Shown here: positions 57,954 through 64,000 of the stretch, piece by piece
How the letters are laid out: the number at the start of each line of letters is the position of its first letter
Numbering within the stretch: position 1 is the stretch's first letter
Source of the DNA: Aquabacterium sp.
Lineage (GTDB): Bacteria; Pseudomonadota; Gammaproteobacteria; Burkholderiales; Burkholderiaceae_C
Length of the DNA stretch: 64,000 nucleotides
Assembly: GCF_030652515.1 (NCBI RefSeq)
Contig: NZ_JAUSAR010000067.1
Coordinates: 95,830-159,829 of the forward strand
Direction: 5' to 3'
Notes under the pieces: generated by a model
Told to the model about the DNA's origin: nothing
Database searches by the model: none
Seen by the model: only the letters and a program-made list of their open reading frames with translations
Program-made: the position numbers and the translations under genes

Positions 57954-59360
57954 ATGGCCGCCAACAAATCCTCCAAGTCTTCTTCCAACGCCAAGCAACC
58001 CGACCTGTCCGGCTTCGCCTATTCGCGCGATCAGTTCCAGCAATTGATCGAAGACGCCTTGAGCCTGGCCCAGAAGCTGGGGGCTTCTGACGCCGCCGCC
58101 GAGGTCTCCGAAGGCATGGGCCTGTCGGTGTCGGTGCGCAAGGGCAAGCTTGAAAACGTCGAGCGCAACCGCGACAAATCCATCGGCATCTCGGTCTACC
58201 TGGGCCAACGCCGGGGCAACGCCAGCACCTCTGACTTCTCACCCGCCGCGCTTGAGCAAACCGTTCGCGCCGCCTACGACATCGCCCGCTTCACCGCCGA
58301 AGACCCGGCCGCCGGCCTGCCCGATGCCGAAGACCTGGCCACCGGTCGCGCCGCCAAGCGCGACCTGGACCTGTTCCACCCCTGGTCCATCGACGCAGCT
58401 CAGGCCGCCGAACTGGCCCGCCGCTGCGAAGACGCCGCCTTGACGGTCGACCCGCGCATCACCAACTCCGAAGGCGGTGGCGTGTCGGCCCAGCAATCGC
58501 ACTTCCTGGCCGGCAACACGCGCGGTTTCCGGGGCGGTTACGCCAGCTCACGCCACTCGCTGTCGGTCTCGCCCATCGCTGGCCGTGGCAACGACATGCA
58601 GCGCGACTTCTGGTACTCATCAGAGCGCGATGCTCGTGACCTGGCGCGCCCCGAAGTCATCGGCCGCTATGCCGCCGAACGCGCCCTGGCCCGACTCAAA
58701 TCCCGCAAGATCGCCACCTGCGAAGTGCCAGTGCTGTTCGAATCGCCCCTGGCCGCCGGCCTGCTGGGCGCCTACGTACAAGCCACCAGCGGTGGCGCGC
58801 TGTACCGCAAGTCCACCTTTTTGCTCGACAGCCTGGGCACGCAGGTGCTGCCCAAGCACATCAACATCCTGGAAGATCCCCACATCCTCAAGGGCAAAGG
58901 CAGTGCCCCTTTCGATGACGAAGGCGTGCTGACCCGCAAGCACCACGTGCTCAAGAACGGTGTGGTGCAAAGCTATTTCCTGTCGAGCTACTCGGCGCGC
59001 AAGCTGGGCATGAAGACCACCGGCCACGCGGGCGGATCGCAGAATCTGATCCTGCAAAGCCGCCTGACCGACCCCAAGGACAACCTCAAGGCCATGATCA
59101 AGAAGCTGCACCGCGGTTTGTTGGTGACCGAGCTGATGGGCCAAGGCGTGAACTACGTGACAGGCGACTACTCGCGCGGCGCGGCCGGCTACTGGGTCGA
59201 GAACGGCAAGATCGCCTACCCGGTCGAAGAGATCACCATCGCCGGCCACCTGGGCGAGATGTTCAAGCAGATCGTGGCCGTGGGCGCCGACGAGTACACC
59301 TACGGCAGCAAGACCGTGGGCTCCATCCTCATCGAGAAGATGAAAATCGCCGGGCATTGA
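57954..59360 (+). CDS. pmbA: Metalloprotease-family protein PmbA/TldE
   Basis: This 468-residue protein is the TldE half of the TldD/TldE protease that processes small peptides such as microcin precursors and affects CcdA turnover. It lacks the HExxH of TldD, as TldE proteins do. Family segments include GLSVSVRKGKLENVERN, SEGGGVSAQQSHFLAGNTRGF and the C-terminal GAAGYWVENGKIAYPVEEITI. The N-terminal 18 residues are a serine/lysine-rich extension. No tldD is in the window. Confidence 0.95.
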   Translation: MAANKSSKSSSNAKQPDLSGFAYSRDQFQQLIEDALSLAQKLGASDAAAEVSEGMGLSVSVRKGKLENVERNRDKSIGISVYLGQRRGNASTSDFSPAALEQTVRAAYDIARFTAEDPAAGLPDAEDLATGRAAKRDLDLFHPWSIDAAQAAELARRCEDAALTVDPRITNSEGGGVSAQQSHFLAGNTRGFRGGYASSRHSLSVSPIAGRGNDMQRDFWYSSERDARDLARPEVIGRYAAERALARLKSRKIATCEVPVLFESPLAAGLLGAYVQATSGGALYRKSTFLLDSLGTQVLPKHINILEDPHILKGKGSAPFDDEGVLTRKHHVLKNGVVQSYFLSSYSARKLGMKTTGHAGGSQNLILQSRLTDPKDNLKAMIKKLHRGLLVTELMGQGVNYVTGDYSRGAAGYWVENGKIAYPVEEITIAGHLGEMFKQIVAVGADEYTYGSKTVGSILIEKMKIAGH

Positions 59361-59437
59361 TGCCTGTCGATTGACGCCAGTGGGCAACGCGGGAAAGCCC
59401 CTGCCCTCATGCAGTCCCCGTGCTGGTGAAGCACTCC

Positions 59438-59475
59438 TAGAATGTCCGAATTCAAGCCCCGCTTGAACTTCGGAC
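59438..59475 (+). promoter_or_regulatory. -10 element and 13-pair hairpin before dctP
   Basis: TAGAAT (59438-59443) is directly followed by GTCCGAA-TTCAAG (59444-59456), which pairs with CTTGAA-C-TTCGGAC (59462-59475) around CCCCG with one bulged C. Another inverted repeat, GTGCT/AGCAC, lies at 59420-59434. The large repeat sits where transcription would start, so it may be a repressor operator or a 5' mRNA stem. No convincing -35 is seen. Confidence 0.5.
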
Positions 59476-59494
59476 CATTCCCAGGAGACCCGCC

Positions 59495-60577
59495 ATGCAA
59501 AGACGTTCCTTCATCAACCGCGCTGGCCTGGCCGGTGTACTGGCGGCTGGCGCCGCCCCCGCCATCGTTCGCGCCGAGCCCAGCGTGCGCTGGCGCCTCG
59601 CCTCCAGCTTTCCCAAATCGCTGGACACCATTTTTGGTGCCGCCGAAGTCTTCACCAAAAAGATCAGCGAGATGTCGGGCGGCAAGTTCGTCATCTCGGT
59701 GCACGCTGGCGGCGAGCTGATGCCGGCGTTCAGCGTGGTCGACGGCGTGCAGAACGCCACGGTCGAAATGGCCCACACCGCGCCCTACTACTTTGTCGGT
59801 AAGGACGAAACCTTCGCCATCGGCAGCGCCATCCCCTTCGGACTGAACTCGCGCCAGATGAGCGCCTGGATGTACGAAGGCAATGGCCTCAAGCTCATGC
59901 GCGAGTTCTACGCTCAGTACAACATCATCAACTTCCCCGGTGGCAACACCGGCGCACAAATGGGCGGCTGGTACCGCAAGCCGATCAAGTCCCTGGAAGA
60001 CATGAAGGGCCTGAAGATGCGCATTGGCGGCTTTGCCGGCAAGGTCATTGAACGCATGGGCGCCATCCCCCAAAACCTGCCGGGCGGTGAGATCTACCAG
60101 GCACTTGAAAAAGGCACCATCGACGCCGCCGAGTGGGTCGGCCCCTACGATGACCAGAAGCTGGGCTTCCAGAAGGTGGCGCCCTTTTACCACTACCCCG
60201 GCTGGTGGGAAGGTGGCCCACAACTGGACTTCTTCATCAACAACAAGGCCTTCAATGCCTTGCCGTCCGAGTACAAAGCCATGATCGAAGCGGCCGCCTC
60301 GCATGCCCACGTGGAGATGCAAGCCAGGTACGACGCCGCCAATCCGCTGGCGCTCAAGCAATTGGTCGCGGCCAAGGCTCAACTGGTGCAGATGCCCAAG
60401 TCGGTCATGGACGGTGCCTTCAAGGCCTCGATGGAGATCTACAGCGAGTTGAACGCCAAGAACAAGAACTGGGCCAAGGTTTACGCCGACTACGCCAAGT
60501 TCCGCGCCGACCAGAACCTGTGGTTCCGCTTCACCGAGGCCACGTTCGACCGCTACATGCAGGCCGCCAAGCTGTGA
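59495..60577 (+). CDS. dctP: TRAP transporter periplasmic receptor (DctP/TakP-like)
   Basis: This is a 360-residue solute-binding protein with a twin-arginine-type signal (RRSFINRAG, cleavage after IVRA). The DctP fold is seen in MKGLKMRIGGFAGKVIERMG and EIYQALEKGTIDAAEWVGP. The WEGGPQLDFFINNKAF and YYFVGKD segments resemble receptors for 2-oxo acids such as TakP, but the substrate is a guess. CAGGAG precedes the ATG at 59495. Unusually it faces its presumed dctQM partners. Confidence 0.92.
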   Translation: MQRRSFINRAGLAGVLAAGAAPAIVRAEPSVRWRLASSFPKSLDTIFGAAEVFTKKISEMSGGKFVISVHAGGELMPAFSVVDGVQNATVEMAHTAPYYFVGKDETFAIGSAIPFGLNSRQMSAWMYEGNGLKLMREFYAQYNIINFPGGNTGAQMGGWYRKPIKSLEDMKGLKMRIGGFAGKVIERMGAIPQNLPGGEIYQALEKGTIDAAEWVGPYDDQKLGFQKVAPFYHYPGWWEGGPQLDFFINNKAFNALPSEYKAMIEAAASHAHVEMQARYDAANPLALKQLVAAKAQLVQMPKSVMDGAFKASMEIYSELNAKNKNWAKVYADYAKFRADQNLWFRFTEATFDRYMQAAKL

Positions 60578-60613
60578 CTTGAGCGACGGGCCGGGTGAGC
60601 CCGGGCGTCCTGT

Positions 60614-62149
60614 TCAAGGCGCCTGGTCACCCGACTTCTGCAAGGCGTCGTTCACGGCCTTGTTCAGGTCTTCTTCAGGCGGCACCTCGGGCATGGGCAA
60701 GCCTTCTTCAGGCACCGCCGAGGCCAGATCATCCATCGGCGCCGACAGATCAAGCGGCATGTCGATCTGAATGTTGTCCACATCGACCACCGCTTCCTTG
60801 TCCAGCCAGTAGGTGACGGACTCCGGCCAGAAAATCACCACGGCCACCAGCATCAGCTGCATCACCACCCAGGGGATCGCTCCGAGGTAAATGTCGCGCG
60901 ACAAAATCGGTTTGACGATGGCCCCGCTCTTGTAGATCTGATCAGCGATGCCCCGCAGGTAGAACAGCGCAAAGCCGAACGGCGGGTGCATGAAGCTGGT
61001 TTGCATGTTCACGCACAGCAGCACCCCGAACCACACCAGGTCGATGCCCAGCTTCTCGGCCACCGGCGCCAGCAGCGGGATGATGATGAAGGCAATCTCG
61101 AAGAAATCGAGGAAGAAGGCCAGGAAGAACACGAAAATGTTCACCGCGATCAGGAAGCCCAGCGGACCACCCGGCAGGTGCGCCAGCATGTCCTCGACCC
61201 AGCGGTTGCCATCCAGCCCCTGGAACACCAGCGAGAACACGCTGGAGCCCACCAGGATGAAGATGACCATGGCCGTGACGCGCATGGTGCTGTCCATGGC
61301 CTGCCAGAGCAGACTCACCGTCAGGCGCTTGTTGATGGCGGCCAGCACAATGGCGCCCAGGGCGCCCAGAGCGCCAGCTTCGGTCGGTGTGGCCAGCCCC
61401 ATGAAGATCGTGCCCAGCACCATGAAGATCAGCACGACAGAGGGCACCATGCCCCACAGCACCTTCTTCCACAGCCCCCAGCCTCGCTGCAGGCGGGCCT
61501 CTTCCGGCAAAGGTGGCACCAGCTTTGGATAGAAGAACGCAATCAGGGCCGTGTAGGCCAGGAACATGCCGGTCTGCATCAACGAGGGGCCAATGGCGCC
61601 CTTGTACATGTCGCCCACCGAACGGCCCAACTGGTCGGCCAGCACCACCAGCACCAGGGATGGCGGGATCAACTGCGTGATCGTGCCCGAGGCGGCGATC
61701 ACGCCGGTGGCGTAGCGCATGCTGTAGCCATAGCGCACCATGATCGGCAGCGAGATCACGCCCATGGCGATGACGCTGGCGGCCACCGTGCCTGTGATGG
61801 CACCGAGGATGGCACCCACGATGATCACCGCAAAGCCCAGACCGCCAGGCCGGCGGCCGAACAATTGCCCGGTGCCCTCCAGCAGATCTTCGGCCAAGCC
61901 ACAGCGCTCCAGCACCGCGCCCATGAAGGTGAAAAACGGGATGGACAGCAGCAGCTCGTTGGACACGATGCCAAACAGCCGCAACGGCAGGTTGCCCATG
62001 AACTCGATGGGCAAAATGCCCAAGGCCACGGCACCGTAGCCAAAGGCCAACCCCAACCCAGCCAGCGAAAACGCCACCGGGAAACCGAAGAGCATGACCA
62101 GCACCAGCGCGCCAAACATCAATGGCGCCATGTGTTCCAGAGTGATCAC
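60614..62149 (-). CDS. dctM: TRAP transporter large permease DctM
   Basis: This 511-residue inner-membrane protein of 12 or more helices uses the sodium gradient for uptake. Family segments include VAFSLAGLGLAFGYGA, ISLPIMVRYGYSMRYATGVIAASG, PPSLVLVVLADQLGRSVGDMY and MHPPFGFALFYLRG. An acidic tail of about 55 residues (DLSAPMDDLASAVPEEG) follows the last helix and is longer than usual. The start GTG at 62149 overlaps the dctQ stop by four bases; ATG at 62131 is possible. Confidence 0.93.
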   Translation of the reverse strand: MITLEHMAPLMFGALVLVMLFGFPVAFSLAGLGLAFGYGAVALGILPIEFMGNLPLRLFGIVSNELLLSIPFFTFMGAVLERCGLAEDLLEGTGQLFGRRPGGLGFAVIIVGAILGAITGTVAASVIAMGVISLPIMVRYGYSMRYATGVIAASGTITQLIPPSLVLVVLADQLGRSVGDMYKGAIGPSLMQTGMFLAYTALIAFFYPKLVPPLPEEARLQRGWGLWKKVLWGMVPSVVLIFMVLGTIFMGLATPTEAGALGALGAIVLAAINKRLTVSLLWQAMDSTMRVTAMVIFILVGSSVFSLVFQGLDGNRWVEDMLAHLPGGPLGFLIAVNIFVFFLAFFLDFFEIAFIIIPLLAPVAEKLGIDLVWFGVLLCVNMQTSFMHPPFGFALFYLRGIADQIYKSGAIVKPILSRDIYLGAIPWVVMQLMLVAVVIFWPESVTYWLDKEAVVDVDNIQIDMPLDLSAPMDDLASAVPEEGLPMPEVPPEEDLNKAVNDALQKSGDQAP

Positions 62150-62688
62150 TGCAACGGTCTTTCGTAGTGGGTGTCCATGTTGTAGGTGCCACGCAAGTAG
62201 CCCACGCGCTTGATGATCTCCGACACCGCCTGCAGGGCCAGCAGCGCAAAACCCAAGGGAATCATGGCTTTGATCGGCCAGCGCAACAGCCCACCCGCGC
62301 TGGGTGAAACCTCTTGCTGCACGTAGGAATCGTGGACCATGTGGATGCTGAGCCAGCCAGTGATCACGCACACCGGCAACAGCACCAGCAGCAGGCCCAG
62401 CAGGTCAATCCAGGCCCGCGTGCGTGGCGCGCGAGACCCGTAGATCACATCGACCCGCACGTGCTCATTGAGCTTGAGCAGCGCAGGCGCCCCCAGGAAC
62501 ACCGCCGCGCCAAACAGGTACCACTGGGCCTCCAGCCAGGCATTGGAGCCCAGGTTGAAGGTGTAGCGGATCAAGGCATTGCCCGCGCTGAGGGCGCAGG
62601 CCAGCACCAGCATCCAGGCGGCCAATTGCCCCAGCCGCACCGACAAGGCATCCACCGCGCGAACAAAGATGTGACTCACCGGACCCAT
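62146..62688 (-). CDS. dctQ: TRAP transporter small permease DctQ
   Basis: This is a 180-residue inner-membrane protein with four helices (about 20-40, 60-75, 97-118 and 140-160). The motif LEAQWYLFGAAVFLGAPALL followed by HVRVDV is the DctQ signature. Either the ATG at 62688 or a TTG at 62706 that would overlap the upstream stop could start it; I choose the ATG. It is coupled to dctM and follows a phosphatase-like gene by 14 bases. Confidence 0.92.
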   Translation of the reverse strand: MGPVSHIFVRAVDALSVRLGQLAAWMLVLACALSAGNALIRYTFNLGSNAWLEAQWYLFGAAVFLGAPALLKLNEHVRVDVIYGSRAPRTRAWIDLLGLLLVLLPVCVITGWLSIHMVHDSYVQQEVSPSAGGLLRWPIKAMIPLGFALLALQAVSEIIKRVGYLRGTYNMDTHYERPLQ

Positions 62689-62702
62689 GGCCTGGTGCGC
62701 CC

Positions 62703-63053
62703 TCAACCCAGCGCCACAGCCTGGCTGAACAAACGCGAGGAACGCGCCCCGCTGCGGCAGAACATCAAGGTCGGGCGCGGCAAGGTTTTGAGCAGCTGGG
62801 CGGCTTGCGCGATTTCTTCGGGCGACTGGTAGCCGCCCTGCACCGGCAGGTAGGCGTAAGCCAGGCCAGCGGCCTTGGCGGCGGCTTCGATGGCGCTGGT
62901 GGTGGGCTGGTCAGGGCCGCCCTCAAAATCAGGGCGGTTGTTGACCACGCTCTTGAAACCAGCGGCGGCCACGGCGGCCATGGCTTCGGGCGTCAACTGA
63001 GGTGCCACGCAAACGTCGTCGCTCACGGGCTGGATCGGCAAGTTGTCAGACAT
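62703..63053 (-). CDS. TIGR01244-family phosphatase-like / sulfur-transferase-like protein
   Basis: This is a 116-residue cytoplasmic protein of the Blh/TIGR01244 type with a protein-tyrosine-phosphatase-like fold. The loop CRSGARS near residue 99 is a C(X)5R active site, and KSVVNNRPDFEGGPDQP is the family N-terminal motif. Relatives occur fused to metallo-beta-lactamase domains involved in sulfide metabolism; this one stands alone. The ATG at 63053 has GGGGA upstream. It directly precedes dctQ, perhaps co-transcribed by chance. Confidence 0.85.
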   Translation of the reverse strand: MSDNLPIQPVSDDVCVAPQLTPEAMAAVAAAGFKSVVNNRPDFEGGPDQPTTSAIEAAAKAAGLAYAYLPVQGGYQSPEEIAQAAQLLKTLPRPTLMFCRSGARSSRLFSQAVALG

Positions 63054-63076
63054 CAATGTTCCCCTTGGTTGGAAAT

Positions 63077-63523
63077 TCAGCCGGCCAACGCGGCTTTGAC
63101 GGCGGCGGACACCAGGCCCATGTCGGCCTTGCCAGCCAGGCGCTGCTTGACCGCACCCATGACTTTACCCATGTCGCCAGGGCCCGAAGCGCCCAGCTCG
63201 GTGACGATGGCCTTGACCTCGGCAGTCACTTCGTCGGCAGACAGGCGCTGGGGCAGGTAGGCCTCCAGCACACCGATCTCGAAGGCTTCCTTGTCGGCCA
63301 GGTCGACCCGGCCAGCGGCCTGGAATTGCTGGTGAGAATCCTTGCGCTGCTTGAGGAGCTTGTCGACGATGGCGACCGTGGCGGCGTCGTCCAGCGTGAT
63401 GCGCTCGTCGACTTCCTTTTGCTTCATGGCAGCCAGCAACATGCGGATGGCGCCCAGGCGTTCAGCCTCTTTGGCGCGCATGGCGCTCTTCATGTCTTCG
63501 GTGATCCGGTCTTTCAAGCTCAT
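63077..63523 (-). CDS. GatB/YqeY domain protein
   Basis: This is a 148-residue helical protein matching the YqeY family, related to the tail domain of GatB. MSLKDRITEDMKSAMRAKEA at the N-terminus and LEAYLPQRLSADEV in the middle are typical. The family is thought to contact tRNA but has no settled function. It lies downstream of rpsU on the same strand, a gene pair found in many bacteria, with a terminator between them. Confidence 0.93.
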   Translation of the reverse strand: MSLKDRITEDMKSAMRAKEAERLGAIRMLLAAMKQKEVDERITLDDAATVAIVDKLLKQRKDSHQQFQAAGRVDLADKEAFEIGVLEAYLPQRLSADEVTAEVKAIVTELGASGPGDMGKVMGAVKQRLAGKADMGLVSAAVKAALAG

Positions 63524-63545
63524 GGCTGGCTCCTCGTCTAGTTCA

Positions 63546-63588
63546 GAAACAACAAAGCCCGCATGGGCGTCCCCGCGCGGGCTTGTTC
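63546..63588 (-). terminator. Rho-independent terminator after rpsU
   Basis: On the minus strand AAGCCCGC pairs with GCGGGCTT (8 pairs) around a 14-base loop and is followed by TGTTGTTTC. It lies between rpsU and yqeY. Partial read-through would allow some yqeY expression from the rpsU promoter. Confidence 0.78.
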
Positions 63589-63645
63589 AGTCAACGACCG
63601 TGGGAAGCGTTAGCCACCGCAAGCAGTCGGACAGAGAAACTGTGC

Positions 63646-63858
63646 TTAGTACAGCTTCTTGGGCAGCTGCATGCTGCGCACGCGCTTGTAGTGGCGCTTG
63701 ACGGCGGCTGCCTTCTTGCGCTTGCGTTCAGCGGTGGGCTTTTCGTAGAACTCACGGGCGCGCAGTTCGGTCAGCAAGCCGAGCTTTTCAATGGTGCGCT
63801 TGAAGCGGCGCAGAGCCACGTCGAACGGCTCGTTTTCCTTGACACGGATGGTCGTCAT
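63646..63858 (-). CDS. rpsU: Small ribosomal subunit protein bS21
   Basis: This is a 70-residue basic 30S protein, the standard size. [21 protein letters not shown] is the family start and the arginine/lysine-rich [16 protein letters not shown] the middle. It helps base-pairing of mRNA leaders with 16S rRNA. The upstream 140 bases to the window edge hold the palindrome GGGCATGCCC at 63971-63980 and GTTTCC/GGAAAC repeats but no clear gene. Confidence 0.97.
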
Positions 63859-64000
63859 TGATCAATCACTTTCAGTATGAATGCATTCACAGGGCCAACG
63901 TGCGCTTTTAAAAGACCACAAAGGCAAACCACCCGGGCCAGGGCCCGTTCCCAGTTTCCGCGGAGGAAACGGGCATGCCCCACGGGGATTGCCATTGCCG

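Noticed and set aside
60578..60613. Bidirectional terminator between dctP and dctM
   Set aside because: GC-rich inverted segments exist, but pairing is imperfect, extends into the dctM coding end and has no T-runs.
1..64000. CRISPR arrays, insertion sequences, phage or defence islands
   Set aside because: No regularly spaced repeats, transposase, integrase or terminal inverted repeats were seen; gene content and coding style are uniform and housekeeping in nature.

Overview
The window looks like core chromosome of a high-GC betaproteobacterium of the order Burkholderiales, close to Comamonadaceae or Aquabacterium-like lineages. The evidence is the protein sequences and gene orders: AddB-like/trxA/rho/rpmE, pstSCAB-phoU-phoBR, cysTWA with a CysB-type regulator, divergent suhB and trmJ, and a PhaR regulator of polyhydroxyalkanoate storage. 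I see no phage, transposase, CRISPR array, rRNA or tRNA gene. Nearly all sequence is coding and no gap without a gene exceeds about 300 bases.

Layout. 1-4.3 kb: the 5' part of an AddB-like recombination nuclease runs off the left edge, divergent from trxA, rho and rpmE (L31 type B). 4.3-12.9 kb: an ArnT/GT39-like membrane protein, then a complete phosphate regulon on the minus strand (pstS-pstC-pstA-pstB-phoU-phoB-phoR) with Pho boxes in front of pstS; a secreted fasciclin-domain protein diverges from the same region. 13.4-20 kb: rlmE-ftsH-folP-glmM (minus), yhbY (plus) and a DUF4149 protein; ftsH has a heat-shock-type promoter. 19.5-24.6 kb: carA-carB-greA (minus). 24.8-31.4 kb: bacterioferritin and its ferredoxin, a hypothetical protein, a 2-hydroxyacid dehydrogenase with an MFS transporter, rlmB, a YbbA-like ABC ATPase divergent from tesA, and phaR. 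31.5-40.1 kb: an HD-GYP c-di-GMP phosphodiesterase, a Tat-exported dienelactone hydrolase-like protein, an AdeT-like solute-binding protein, and a sulfate uptake block (sbp, cysT, cysW, cysA, CysB-like regulator). 40.3-46.7 kb: suhB, mutS and the bacterial proteasome-like protein Anbu in one direction, then trmJ and cysE. 46.8-56.7 kb: a PAS-GGDEF-EAL protein, then a tightly coupled cluster RDD / SpoIIM-like / membrane protein / DUF4129 / DUF4350 / MoxR ATPase / DUF58 / DUF805. 56.7-64 kb: mog, yjgA (darP), pmbA, a TRAP transporter whose dctP faces dctQM, a TIGR01244 phosphatase-like protein, yqeY and rpsU.

Themes. Three nutrient systems (phosphate, sulfate, TRAP-type organic acid uptake) sit beside housekeeping genes, with visible control sites for some: Pho boxes, a Fur-like box in the bfd promoter, a sequence shared by the sbp and cysT leaders, and a sigma-32-type promoter for ftsH. 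The least explained parts are the MoxR-centred membrane cluster, the DUF805 protein ending in a type IV pilin-like helix, the orphan Anbu gene overlapping mutS, and the inverted arrangement of the TRAP genes. No wholly new system can be claimed from the sequence alone.
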